Shown: positions 24,378 to 35,751 of the stretch, piece by piece | Layout of the letters: every line of letters begins with the position of its first letter | Position numbering within the stretch: the first letter of the stretch is position 1 | Assembly (NCBI GenBank): GCA_002104905.1 | Contig: MCFE01000332.1 | Location: forward strand, 1 to 64,000 | Length of the DNA stretch: 64,000 nt | Direction of reading: 5' to 3' | Source: Basidiobolus meristosporus CBS 931.73 | Lineage: Eukaryota > Basidiobolomycota > Basidiobolomycetes > Basidiobolales > Basidiobolaceae | Translations under genes and position numbers: made by a program | Notes under the pieces: model-generated | Told to the model about the DNA's origin: nothing | What the model saw: only the letters and a program-made list of their open reading frames with translations | Database searches by the model: none

Positions 24378-25830
24378 ATTGTGTGAGTAGGAGTGTTGAA
24401 ATAATTGGGAGTCCATGTTTGATTCTACTCAGCTTGTGTAGAGATGTGAGAAGTTTGACATTGGTACTTAGTAAAGAGTTGAGTCTCTTGAACTTAAAAG
24501 CTTTAGTTTTGTCTATTTATGTGCTGGTTAGCAGCTTGTAGTAATCATTAGGAGACCCATCTAAAGAAGCAGGATAGTTTTCCTCTCCATGAGCTGTTTA
24601 ACTGTTGAACTGTGATCAAGAGCACTGCAAATAATTGCCATCTTTGCCAGTATATTTTTGTGCTATTGTATTATACTTAGGATGCCGGTCTCAGTCTGTA
24701 GAGTAATTATGTGTGTCCAGATACATTATGTCAGCATTTAGGCTACAACTATTTTCTAGTAGCTCTACAAAAAGGGTTTATGCAGAGCACATTTTGAGAA
24801 GGCTGTCTTACATCCATCTGGTTTATATTCAGACTTTTACATAGCCAGGGATAAAACCACCCCACTGGAGCTTAGCCTAGCTACCACATCAGCTGCTTTC
24901 TTGAGGCATATTTCCTGAGCCTAGACAATGCCATGAGCTATCAATCCAGCCTGGTGATTGCAGACTAAACCATTGACAATCATCTTAAGCTTTTGAGTCC
25001 AACTTTGCCTTATTGATTGTGTTGCTTTTGGGGAGTCTATCAGTTCTTACATCTTGGTTGAATATCTCCTTTTGAAAGAAGGCTTAGTTCTGTGGGTGCA
25101 TCCAATCCAGCTCAACCATGAGGGTCCCATAAAAAGGCTCTCATAATGCTAGCAGCTTGGAATTGTTGACCCTCTTGAGCAACTCTTGATGGAATCACAA
25201 CAGTGTATTTCTTAATTTACTTTTATATTGGTTGATACACTAGATGATTGTTTAAGGGCTCTTTGGTGGGATTTGAATTGTATTTGAGCCTTCATTTAGC
25301 AGACTATACTTATTTTAGCAGACCCAGCTGGCCATTACAGGCAAGTGTTACATATAAACAAGAACCTTTCAGTACTTTGATGGCCCTGATGTGGACATCT
25401 GCCAGTAATATAATGGCAATTCCCCAACCTACAGCTAGTCCTGTGGAATACTACCACACCAATATGCTAGGTAGCAGTTTATTCATCTACCTCCCCTTGC
25501 ACCACTTATACATTCCGCTGTAAATTCTCCTCTATATATTTGCTTAACCAAATATCACATTGGTATTCTACATATAGTTGGACTTAAAAAACAATAGCCT
25601 TTTACTTAATAGCCTTGATACTTGCATAATAGCTGCAACTAAAGCACCTCTATCACCTCAACTTTATGGCTTCCAGAGTGATATTTGTAAAGTAGACATA
25701 TCCATTCTATTGCATGTAGCAAATACATCCTGTATAAATGGGTTTGGCTGCCATCTCATTTGTCATGAGTACCTCATGCATATCCTATGTGATGGTGCAT
25801 CAGTCTAGGGGACTGATATATCTAACAGTT
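24378..25830. other. AT-rich repeat debris, no gene
   Basis: No coding frame of note. Positions ~25098-25225 match ~63850-63985 (GCAGCTTGGAATT..GGAATCACAACAGTGT pattern), defining a further dispersed repeat (R6). Confidence 0.45.
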
Positions 25831-26060
25831 CTCAAGTATTTTTGCATGTGGGGTATTCACTAGGTACAATAATATCTGGCAATGCTTACAAGGAATATAT
25901 GGGATAGTCTCTACTTTAATGTTAAGGAGAATAAAACTTCAAGCTTGTGAAGGGAAACCATTGGGCTACAACCCCCAGCTTAGTTGGTATCATGACAAAA
26001 GTATGTGTAGAGCTCAGTATCCTTTAACAGGACAATGTACTAGAGCTTCCAAAGTGAAAA
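25830..26060 (-). repeat. Decayed fragment of the gypsy-2 LTR family
   Basis: Matches the last ~230 nt of the long LTR family (compare 40400-40640): AAGCTTGTGAAGGGAAACCATTGGGCTACAA-type and CAGCTTAGTTGGTATCATGACAAAAG-type blocks in order. Heavily mutated, no element body attached. Confidence 0.55.
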
Positions 26061-26159
26061 TAGCTAATAATCCACCAGCAGCTATTTGATAAGAAAGCAG
26101 CTATGGCTAATAGTTGCACAGTTGGAAAATATATTTGCATGTACAAGTATTAATCTGAG

Positions 26160-26790
26160 AAATAATCAAATGTAATAAGCAACTTGTAAACCAAGAATAG
26201 CTTACAAAAAGTGCCTCTACAGTCAGTTGGTTGCCACTGCAGTTTTCCAGGAGTGTCGCAATGTCCATATTCTTGCTTATGGCTTTTAGATTGCCACCTT
26301 TGCTGCAATTGCATGCTGTCTTCTGTACATTTTCTTGGCATGAATATGTTGATCCTACTGTAAGCATTTTGATGAAAGTAATGTGTTTTTATTATGGAGT
26401 ACACTCCATTGATTTAGTACATTTGATAGCAACACTGTCCACTATGCCAGAAAATCCAACTCTCTTGCTCATGGCTGGGTAGCTTTGATGAAGCTTGTAA
26501 TACTTGGCTTAACCTGATGGCCATTCACAACTATTGTGCTGGACGCATACATTATTCATCCAGCATTTGATACTGGTGGCTATCCAACTTTTACAGTGAT
26601 ATATACCAAGATTGATGACACGACCATCAGAATTGTGATCTAATACCTCAAGATTGGTAGCAGATTTGGGTTAATAGGAATTAGTGGCCTGCTTAGCCAA
26701 TATGGCGGAAACATACCAGTTCTCTAGCCACAACATTGCATCATTTACTACTATGTAGAGTACCAGGCTCACTTGGCTTCACACAGTATC
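26160..26790. repeat. Repeat family R2, copy 2
   Basis: Partner of 19280-20000. It lies just before the gypsy LTR at 26904. Confidence 0.65.
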
Positions 26791-26903
26791 CTTGGCCTTT
26801 TTTCAATTGGTGCTCTCCCATGCCACATTGGGACTTTGGCGGTTTCATGCAGTTGTGAAGTGAGAAAGGCTCAAAATCTATCAGCAAGCCTTCTTCTTCA
26901 CAG

Positions 26904-27271
26904 TGTTATGCTCTACTGCTTCAATGTTTAAGTTAGATCAGCTTTTAGTCAAATTAATTAGCTTATGTTTAGCCTATCAGTATATCAGTGTTATATATGA
27001 AATCAGCAGCATTAGTCAGCAAATTAATCAACAGATCCTTAACCATGAGAAATAGATATATCAAGTAGGATCTTGTTGAGTGATGATGATGCAATCAAAT
27101 GAATCATCAGCCACAACTTACATCAGGAAGCACAACAAGTCAGCAACTGATCTGGCAAAATGTATATAGGGAGCTGCTGGATCCTAAATAAAAATCAGTT
27201 CAAGTTTTAATGATTACAATACTAGCTAAACTCCCTATTCCTCTACAACTCTGATATCAAAGCTTGTAGCA
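26904..27271 (+). repeat. 5' LTR of a gypsy-1 family relic
   Basis: 368 bp, TGTTATGC..TTGTAGCA, the same length as and colinear with the LTR at 52751-53118. Sequence following the LTR (TTGGCAGCAGAAATAACC) is the probable primer-binding region. Confidence 0.85.
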
Positions 27272-28592
27272 TTGGCAGCAGAAATAACCAGGAGCCTCCC
27301 CCCTGAAGAAGGAAGAAGCCATCCTCAAGATGTCAGAAAATCAAGAATAGAAGAATGCTATGCAACAAGTCCTGGCCCAATAGCAACAATTACTCTAGAT
27401 TCTTAGCCAGTTGCAACAAGGAAAGACTACCATGGCCCAGAGCCAGCAAAACCCTGTCAAGAGCAACTTGAGTGTAAAAGTCAACTGGTACCACAACATG
27501 ATCAGGTCAGCCACCATGATTGGAAGCTCTTCAATCTCTACCTAGGATGAGCTTGGGTCAGAAATTCAGGATGCTTTTGAACCCGCACACCAGCAAATAC
27601 TACCAAGAAGGAAGCTGAAGACACTAAGACAGTAAGTAATGGTTCAAGAGTACATCTATGAATATAGATGTCTACTTGGACAAATGAATGGACCCCCTGG
27701 ATCAAGATGAATATTTTATTGATGGCTTGAAAGCAAGAACTTGCAGGAAGTGATTTATTGAAGACCTCAGACTATTGCAGAAGCCATCAGGATTGCCAAT
27801 GACTATGCCTCAGCTATGCAGAGAGGCTATTATCACTATGAAAGAAGACAATCACATGCAGTACCAATGGAAATAGATTCTATGCAGAAGATTCCCACCT
27901 CAGATGAATGCAAGAAGAAAGGACTTTTCTCTAATTGCCTGCAGCAAGGACAAATTGCAAAGTACTGCCCTCAGAGAATAAATGTACACTGGTCAACAAG
28001 AACCTTCAACCATATTGAAGCCCTTAAGCAGAGTAAAATGGAGGATCAACTTGAAGAAGACTCAGAACTCAGCTTCTGTATGACAGCAGAATACTTATCC
28101 CAAATGACATCAACTTCAGGAAAGCTAATATACTTGTATGGAGTAATCAATGGAGTCCCTGCCAAGATCATGATTGACTCTGGAGCATCACATGAGTACA
28201 TGTAGGAGCAATTTGCCTTCAATGCTGGAATAATCTTGGAACCAACCAAATCAACTTCAGTCTCAACAGCTGATGGGAACTCTCACACAATAAACCAGAT
28301 TACTCAGCCAGTAAGAATGAAGATCAATAACCACAAAGAAGACCTAGAGGCTTGTATATTTGGGAACTGCAAGTTTGACCTTGTACTTGAGAAATAGGCA
28401 ATTTGGTTGTGATCCATCAATCAACCAGAGAACCCATGCTACTCAGATCCAGAAAGACAACAAGACCTATGAGCTATTACCTGCTGGACTGGATCTCAAC
28501 TTGGTCAATTCCAGTGTGTGTGAGACAAGTGAGCATAACAAGCAACAGTTCTGTAGAGAACTTTGATAATGTACCCAGATGTTCCTGATGGT
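27272..28592 (+). pseudogene. Gypsy-1 family gag/protease relic
   Basis: Colinear with 48580-50030 but broken by many stops. The longest surviving frame (27816-28205) covers the zinc-knuckle region and protease start. Here the protease motif is still D-S-G-A, unlike the D-S-R of the longer copy. The knuckle has degenerated (KGLFSNCLQQGQIAKYC). Sequence stops abruptly at 28592 against an inverted long-LTR fragment. Confidence 0.8.
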
Positions 28593-28594
28593 TG

Positions 28595-28829
28595 TGTGGA
28601 GGTGTATAGGTCCAAGGGTGAGATACATCCAACACTTCTCAAGTGTTTTGTGTGTGGGGTGTTCACTGGGTGCAATAACCTCTGGCAAAAGCTTGCTGGG
28701 AATACTTGGGCTCTGACTCCAATATAATGTGATGGAGAATAAAGCCACAAGCTTGTCAAAGGCAAACTATTGAGCTACAATCCTCAACTTAGTTGGTGTC
28801 TTAACAAAAGTATGTGCTGGGTTCAGCAT
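28595..28829 (-). repeat. Gypsy-2-type LTR fragment, 3' end, minus orientation
   Basis: Begins TGTGGAGGTGTATAGG, the complement of the LTR end seen at 33650-33671, and runs ~235 nt into the LTR before switching at 28830 to a plus-oriented LTR. The junction makes an inverted LTR pair. Confidence 0.75.
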
Positions 28830-29526
28830 TGTGGTAGGGTAAGCATACCTCCCACATACAAATTTATTCATATAGCTATTATGTTGGACTTATCCATATT
28901 TTATCTTATCAGTATTGTCCCAAACCTCTTTTGCCCATATTATTATTATCCCCATATGATGTTTACACTGGCTAGTTATTAGCATTAGTTATCACAGATG
29001 TTATTCAGCTTTGTGATCTGTATATGTATCTACATTAGGCAAGTACCTGTGTCAGTACCCATGACACATGTCCTAAATCTGTGCTACCATCCCTACCATT
29101 TAAATATCATATATGGTATCTCTGTGTTGCATACATTTCAGACTACTGATCCCTAGCTGGGTGGATGTGCTGTGTCTTTTAGAACCTTCCAGGACATTCT
29201 TGGCATATTTTTAGCTCATATTGATGTCATCAAGAATTCCACTGATGCCTGGAATTTTCTAGAACCTTGTCATTAGTAATAACTTGGCAATCAGGAAAAG
29301 CATTCAAGGTAAGTCAATCAATCATCATTAAATCATCCCTTCTATCAGTAACACTTTACTTTTACTGATCAGCAGTTGATCACTGCACCTACCTTTAACA
29401 GTTACATCTCAGACTTGCCATCAAGGAGCTTTTCAGGGTAGTGCACAAGACACACAAAGGCCTTTGAAGACACTTAGAGCATATTGGTAGCTAGAGAAGC
29501 AGGAGCTTTTACCATAGTGACATGTT
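28830..29526 (+). repeat. Gypsy-2-type LTR fragment, 5' part, plus orientation
   Basis: Starts TGTGGTAGGGTAAGC and follows the solo LTR 32601-33671 (CCATCCCTACCATTT, ATATATGGTATC, TTAGAACCTTCC in order). It ends where Harbinger copy B is inserted. Confidence 0.75.
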
Positions 29527-29708
29527 AGACTTATTCCGTTGATAGTGCCACATAGTGCCAGCCGGTTTATAGTGCCGGATTGATCTGACACTCTACGGCA
29601 CTATCTGGCACTATAATTTCTACCATTATGCCAGTGGTATGATACAGTTACTGGTAATTTTACTCAATCTTACTTATGTTGCTCAGAATAGTGCTTTCCT
29701 TGCTTTAT

Positions 29709-30593
29709 TTACTCTTCATAATGCTCCAGACACATTTCTCTCAGTGGATGTCTTCTTGTATGAGCATACTGTGCATTGATAAGTATCTTAACTATTTTAC
29801 CTATTCTGCTGTTTTCTCCTATATATGACTTTCCTCTGTATTTACCTGCCAATATGCTGAATCTCTTCAGATATCCAAATGTGTGCTCCACCCTTACTCT
29901 GAAATGATTAAATATCTCATTGTAGAGCTTCTGCTTCCTGCTAAGCACACCATTCCTTGGCTTCCTATAAGCTGTAATACATCCTAATCTCTGACAATCC
30001 TCTCCTATATAGGCCAAGTCTGCCATACATTTCTCCCCTCTACTGAATTCAGGATGATTCTCTACCCAGAGTGCTTTGTCATGCCTACTTCCAGCAAATG
30101 GCCCACTAAACCAGATGATGTTACCCTCAATGTCAGACAGTGCTGGAAACTTCACACAGTGTGCCTTGTACTTGCCAGAATAAAAGTGCCTCTGCCCTCT
30201 AGAAGGTCTGTTAATCCTCACTGGGAAGGTATCCAAAACACTCCTGATATGGAACCTGTTGCTGAACACTCTGGGATATGGAAGTCTATTGGAGCTTCCG
30301 AACCTAGTATTCCAAGCTTGCTCTAAGTCATTCATACCCTCTGCAAGGTGGTTCTCCATTGCTGTCAGCTGGGAATGAAAGCTTCTAGGACTTTTGTTGC
30401 CATGGATGGTGGGATGAAACCTTGTAGGGCAATAGTTCTTGTAATACCAGAGAAGCTTAACAAGGGATCTCCTTGAGTAGATTGGGGTTGATGGTCCACA
30501 GTACTTGGAATAGATCTCCTCCAGTGTGTCAAAAGGAAATCCAGTGGTAGTGATGGGATTGATGAGAAAAGACCATTCAGATGAGTAAGTCAT
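29709..30593 (-). CDS. DDE_4-type (Harbinger-like) transposase, full length
   Basis: 294 aa, single open frame from MTYSSEWSFLINPIT. The catalytic core is visible: first Asp in RSVLDTFPVRINRP, followed by QRHFYSGKYKAH; second Asp in PFAGSRHDKALW; Glu in FRVRVEHTFGYLKRF. The spacing and the YSGKxKxH and GSxHD blocks are those of DDE superfamily 4 (Harbinger/IS5-like). The N-terminal ~120 residues would carry DNA-binding helices. It is the only transposase in the window with no stop, so it could be active. Copies C and D have equivalents broken by one stop or by a deletion. Confidence 0.85.
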   Translation of the reverse strand: MTYSSEWSFLINPITTTGFPFDTLEEIYSKYCGPSTPIYSRRSLVKLLWYYKNYCPTRFHPTIHGNKSPRSFHSQLTAMENHLAEGMNDLEQAWNTRFGSSNRLPYPRVFSNRFHIRSVLDTFPVRINRPSRGQRHFYSGKYKAHCVKFPALSDIEGNIIWFSGPFAGSRHDKALWVENHPEFSRGEKCMADLAYIGEDCQRLGCITAYRKPRNGVLSRKQKLYNEIFNHFRVRVEHTFGYLKRFSILAGKYRGKSYIGENSRIGKIVKILINAQYAHTRRHPLREMCLEHYEE

Positions 30594-31426
30594 ATTAAAA
30601 TTGATGGATGATCGTATGGAGGCGGTTTGAATTGATTCGGCGCGATCTGCGTTATTTATCTGATTTTTAACACATTATGGTTAAATCTCCATCAATTGCC
30701 ATGTATCCCATCATTATGTCGCAAAAATCATCTGCAAACAATGCCTTGGTACTTTTATTGATGCTTTAATCATAGGTCTATAATCAAATAGGAAATCTGC
30801 GATTGATGTGATCTGATCCGTGTCAACGCAATCCAAGATGCATCATGCATAATATATGGAAAATTCAACAATCACATTAGTTTTCATATATATTTCATAT
30901 AAGACCAGGTTGATGCCAATATACTGCTGTATAAGTATCCAAATCCGTTGCTATGGTCCCCATACCAAGCCTCAACTCATCTTTAGTACAACCCAGACAA
31001 AACCCATCCCCCAGCTCACAAGCGCGGTCCGGACCGGAAAAGTCAATGTCAGATCCGTTTGAGTTCTCGCCAAATGATTTTAGTATGGCCCAAGTGTCTA
31101 TGATGAGCCTTCATACAGATATTTGGGTACTACTGATTAATCTAGCAGAACTAGATACCTCAGAGAGTTGACAAAGATGGAAGAATTTGAGTAGAAAGCT
31201 GTGGCATGAGTTCTACATCAAGATGCCAGCTAATGTATGTAAAAAGATATATAACAAGACAAGTATTGAAATCAAGAATGAGCTGAGAGTGAGGGGATTT
31301 GACAAGGAAGCTGTGCGGGAACGATTTTGCGCGCAATTTGCACAGTACAGGCCGGACGCGTCCGTTTGTGCCTCAACTTTGGGAACCAAAGAGATTTTGA
31401 ATGAGTTTTTGCCTCAAATGACTAAT

Positions 31427-32160
31427 AGACTTGTTCCGTTGGATAGTGCCACATTGAGCCATGTGTGCCAAATGATGCCATAGTGTGCCAGAGAGGTCAA
31501 GTGAGCCTATACTTGGCCACCAAGTGTGAAACATAGCTCTGCATCTTCATGTAAAGCAGCCCCTGTGTTTCACCCATTGCGCAGGAGAAAATCCATTTTT
31601 TGACCTTTTTTTGTGGATCAAAGTAGCTCAGGATGTGTAAGAGCACAGGAGAACTGAAGATATGCATCTGGTACTCAATACCCATGGCACTCTGAGTCTA
31701 GCTCCTGTAGCTTGTATCATGTCACAAAAATGAGCGGCACTATCTTGGTCCACTGGTACTATCTGGCACTATATTTAAATATTAGCCCTAAAGTAAGATC
31801 TATACAAAGCACTTATAGTGCCAGATAGTACCAGTGGACCAAGATAGTGCCGTTCATTTTGTGACATGATACAAGCTACAGGAGCTAGACTCAGAGTGCC
31901 ATGGGTATTGAGTACCAGATGCATATCTTCAATCTGCTTGTGCTCTAACACATCCTGCACAACATTGATCCAAAAAAAAAAGGTCAAAAAATGGATTTTC
32001 TCTAACACATTGGGTGAAACACAGGGGCTGCTTTGCATGAAGATGCAGAGCTATGTTTCACACTCTGTGGCCAGGTAGAGGCTCAATTGGCCTCTCTGGC
32101 ACACTATGGTATCACTTGGCACTCATGGCTCAATGTGGCACTATCCAACGGAACAAGTCT
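31427..32160. mobile_element. 734-bp foldback element with Harbinger-type ends
   Basis: AGACTTGTTCCGTTGGATAG..CTATCCAACGGAACAAGTCT. Almost the whole element is two inverted arms of ~340 nt around a centre near 31790. Arms share the same blocks in reverse (for example CTACAGGAGCTAGACTCAGAGTGCCATGGGTATTG-type sequence at ~31680-31715 and ~31880-31915, given here only in part). Target duplication is AAT (31424-31426 and 32161-32163); the empty site is seen in copy C near 62254. Open frames across it are arm mirror images and not genes. It has no transposase and is probably mobilised by the family transposase. Confidence 0.9.
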
Positions 32161-32600
32161 AATGTACTACGTGATATATTAGTAGAGCTAAGTGGCTTCC
32201 AAGAACAATATACACAGGACTCATCCAGGCAACAGCTCCAAAGTATCAGACAGAGGGTAAGTGAATACCTTGAGGAATCAGATGGTGAGCTTCAGGAGGA
32301 AGAATACAGACCGCAAGCAACATTGTCCAGATTGCGCCAGCACGCCTTGCTGGATTCCCTACCATCTCTTGCAACCACAGCACGCCAGTGCACGTCAGTC
32401 CAGACCACGCCAACACCCTTTACCAGAACGCCCCACGTCAAGTCAATGCACGTCAGGTCAACGCGCGTGCTTCAGAGCAAAACTACCAGAACTCGCCAAA
32501 CTGCTCATTTAGACACAAGTCCATTGGAGCGGACCGAGTCACGTCAACATGCGGCATCACATCGAACTCAGCCAAGGGCCATCTCAACGCGTCAAGGCGC

Positions 32601-33671
32601 TGTAGTGGGGTGACAGTGACACCCACTGACAGATGTGCTCATTCCCTTATTTTCTACTTCCCTATATCTCTACTACACTTATTTTAGTTTTATCCCATTT
32701 GTCTTACCCAATCAGTACTATCCCATAAGCCGGTTGACTATCACACCTGCTTACCTTATTGCATAAGTTACCCCTCACTTTATGTAAGATTACTAGCTAT
32801 AAGTACTTCTATATTAGGCAAGTACCCGCGCCAGTACCCGTGACACATGATCAGCCTGCGTCACCATCCCTACCATTTCCATACCATATATGGTATCCCC
32901 ATGTTACACAGGTTTCAGAATACTGATCCCTGATTGGTTGAATGTGCTGTGCCTCTTAGAACCTTCCGGCACCTACTTAGAACATTCTTAGGTCATTCTG
33001 ATGTCATTAAGATTTCTATTGATCTCTGGAACCTTCTGGAACACCATGATTAGTAATCACTTAGCCAGTGAGAAAAGTATATAAGGGAGGCTATCCCTCA
33101 ACAATAAATCATCATCCCTTTTATCAATATACCAACTTGTTGATTAGTGTGATCACTGCTACCTGCTGCTACCTGAACTTCCAACCCTAAACCACAGGAC
33201 ACTCCCAGGAAACCGCGCTGACAGCCAACTGACCTTAGAGGCACTACTTGTGAGGAATACTCAGAGTAGGTATCTTTTATTATATTTGATTCTTTCCCAA
33301 GTTTGTTCTTGTACAGGCAAAGATACTTTTCTGTCTTTGTAACTATTGACCAAAGCTGCATTCTTATCAAGTCCCTGCTGGTGGAGTTTACAGTTGTTTT
33401 GACTTTGGAAGCTTTAGTACATTGTCATCTCAAAGGACGCTGAACCCAGCACATACTTTTGTTAAGACACCAACTAAGTTGGGGATTGTAGCTCAATAGT
33501 TTTCCCTTGACAAGCTTGTGGCTTTATTACCCTTCACATTAGATTAGAGACAGAACCCAAGTATCCCTAGCAAGCTTTTGCCAGAGGTTATTGCACCCAG
33601 TGAACACCCCACACACAAAACACTTGAGAAGTGTTGGACGTATCTCTCCCTTGGACTTATACACCACCACA
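32601..33671 (+). repeat. Solo LTR (1,071 bp) of the gypsy-2 family
   Basis: TGTAGTGGGG..CACCACCACA, flanked by GCGC on both sides (32597-32600 and 33672-33675). The empty site is preserved in copy C near 62694. It contains a TATA-like TATATAAG near 33079, consistent with an LTR promoter. It marks the full LTR length, which the two LTRs of gypsy-2 no longer show. Confidence 0.9.
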
Positions 33672-34764
33672 GCGCGCCTGCGCGTGCCGTTTTGCCTGAC
33701 CATCAGCAAGTTACTTCTGGTGAACTGACTGATGATGACCAACATGAAGTGACTCAACCACCGGAGCCCTTGGCAAGTAAAAGAACGCGTCAGCGCGTGG
33801 CACTACAGGCCAGTTCAGTTGGTTCAGTTGGTTCAGTTGGAGCGATTCAGCGCGGCCAAGCTGCAGCATAGCACTCATCAACTAGGAGGCAAAATACTGA
33901 CTACAAATACACAAGTAGCCAAGATGATAGTCAGCCAGGAAGTAGTATAGGTGTGCAAAGTGAGTCACTACCAAATGCTTCAGTAGTAATCCCTGTGAGA
34001 AAAAAACCCAGGAGAAGATGATGCGATTGCTTTGAATCGCTCACATTTGTAATGATCCCAACAACCCTTTTTTTTTGCAATCCGAATCAAGCCATTGCAA
34101 ATCAGTGATCATCAAATTTTTGATATAAGTAATATCAAGGTTGTCTCACATTTGAGACAGAACCCCTATAAATAAACACCCTGCATATATATACGTCATC
34201 TGTAATACCAGTGCAGCTATTGGATCTGTTTTGCACCTACACGATCGCTTGCGTGCTAGCTATGACACCTTGCCCAATCACTAGGATCAGGGATTTACTT
34301 GCTCAATGGGCTAAATGGGATATTTGATGGCAAATCAGGTAGCTTTTTCAGTAGTCAATGAGCCAATTGGGGGCTGCCAGCTTCAGGATACTTTTGGACC
34401 AATTAACCACTGAGATACCGTCCAATTGGAGTGAGGGTAACCAAAATGGTAAGTATCAGTGTAGCTTATAGTGTGATACACATTTATTTCCATTTACATT
34501 AAAGAAACATATCCAAATACCGGATTTTACCTGCCATTGTAGCGGTATCCGATCGCGCACGTGATGCAAGCATTACAAGTTGGCGCGATCATCCGCGCCA
34601 ACCTCATCGTGTCAGATTGTGCCATAGTGTGCAAGATTGTCCCGCATAGTGCAAAATTGTCCAAGAACAATCCTGCCTTCTGGTAGCTATTATATTGCGC
34701 CCAATCGTTCTTTGCAACCGCAGATTGCGCCGCGCGCCCTGGCACGGTACGGTGGAACAAGTCT

Positions 34765-35712
34765 GTTGACAGAGACATCAGCAGTTTGGAAACAGAGGTT
34801 ATTGCACCCATCAGACACCTGACACACCTTGAGTTGTGTAGCTTCTCCCAGGAATACCTCTACAACACCACAGCATCCCTTGAGATGACAATGTACTAAA
34901 GCTTTCAAAGTCAAAACAACTGTGAACTGCACCAGAAGGGACTTGATAAGAATGCAGCTGCGGTCAATAGTCACAAAGACAGAATAGTATCTTTGCCTGA
35001 ATCAGAACAAATGTGGGAAAGAATCAAATATAATAAAAGATACCTACTCTGAGTATTCCTCACAAGTAGTGCCTCCAAGGTCAGTTGGCTATCAGCATGG
35101 TTTCCTGGGAGTGTCCTGTGGTCTGGGATTGAAAGTTCAAGTAGCAGCAGGTAGCAGTGATCACACTAATCAACGAGTTGATATATTGATAAAAGGGATG
35201 ATGATTTATTGTTGAGGGCTTGCCTCCCTTATATACTTTTCTCACTGGTTAACTGATTACTATTCATGTTGTTCCAGAAGATTCCAGATATCAATAGAAA
35301 TATTAATGACATCAGAATGAGCTAAGAGTACTCTAACTAGGTGCTGGAAGGTTCTAAGAGGCACAAAACATCCAACCAATCAGGAATCAATAATCTGAAA
35401 CCTGTGTAACATAGGGATACCATATATGGTATAGAAATGGTAGGGATGGTGACATGGTTTGACCATGTGCTACAGGTACTGGCACAGGTATTTGCCGAAT
35501 ATAGAAGCACTTACAGCTAGTGATCTTACATAAAGTGAGGGATAACTTATGCAATAAGGTAAGCAGGTGTGATATTCAGCCAGCTTATGGGATATTACTG
35601 ACCAAGTATGACAAATGGGATAAAACTAAAATAAGTGTAGTAGAGAAATAAGGAAGTAGAAAATATGGGAATGAGTACATCTGTCAGTGAGTGTTACTGT
35701 GAGCCTGCTGCA
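34765..35712 (-). repeat. 3' LTR of gypsy-2 (minus)
   Basis: Read on the minus strand it starts TGCAGCAGGCTCACAG next to a purine-rich tract (AGAGGGGGGTGGA at ~35713-35725) and follows the solo LTR for ~800 nt before diverging near 34880. The other end touches the right target triplet of Harbinger copy B. Confidence 0.75.
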
Positions 35713-35751
35713 TCCACCCCCCTCTCAGCTATGAGCTTGGGTCAAAGCAAA

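Larger units (their letters stand above)
31020..34021 (+). pseudogene. Harbinger ORF2, copy B, interrupted by two insertions
   Basis: Pieces at 31020-31426, 32164-32600 and 33676-34021 join colinearly with copy C ORF2 (62020-63033). The foldback and the solo LTR both landed in this ORF. The upstream exon-like part (from ~31027) is separated from the body by an in-frame TGA also present in copies A and C. Confidence 0.8.
29527..34764. mobile_element. Harbinger-like DDE transposon copy B (with two nested insertions)
   Basis: 5,238 bp. Left end AGACTTATTCCGTTG, right end ...GGTGGAACAAGTCT, flanked by the direct triplet GTT (29524-29526 and 34765-34767). It contains a full-length transposase (-), ORF2 (+) split by a 734-bp foldback (31427-32160) and a 1,071-bp solo LTR (32601-33671). 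Without them the element is ~3.43 kb, close to copy C. Many CG sites are retained, so it is among the youngest copies here. Confidence 0.9.

Noticed and set aside
31775-32078. ORFs inside the foldback element
   Set aside because: They are mirror images encoded by the two inverted arms, with no domain; arm symmetry explains the open frames.
31421-32165. 5-bp target duplications (TAATA/TAATG) for the foldback and TATTA for copy C
   Set aside because: Setting the terminal A and T inside the TIR gives exact 3-bp duplications in all four insertions, whereas 5-bp readings need mismatches in two.
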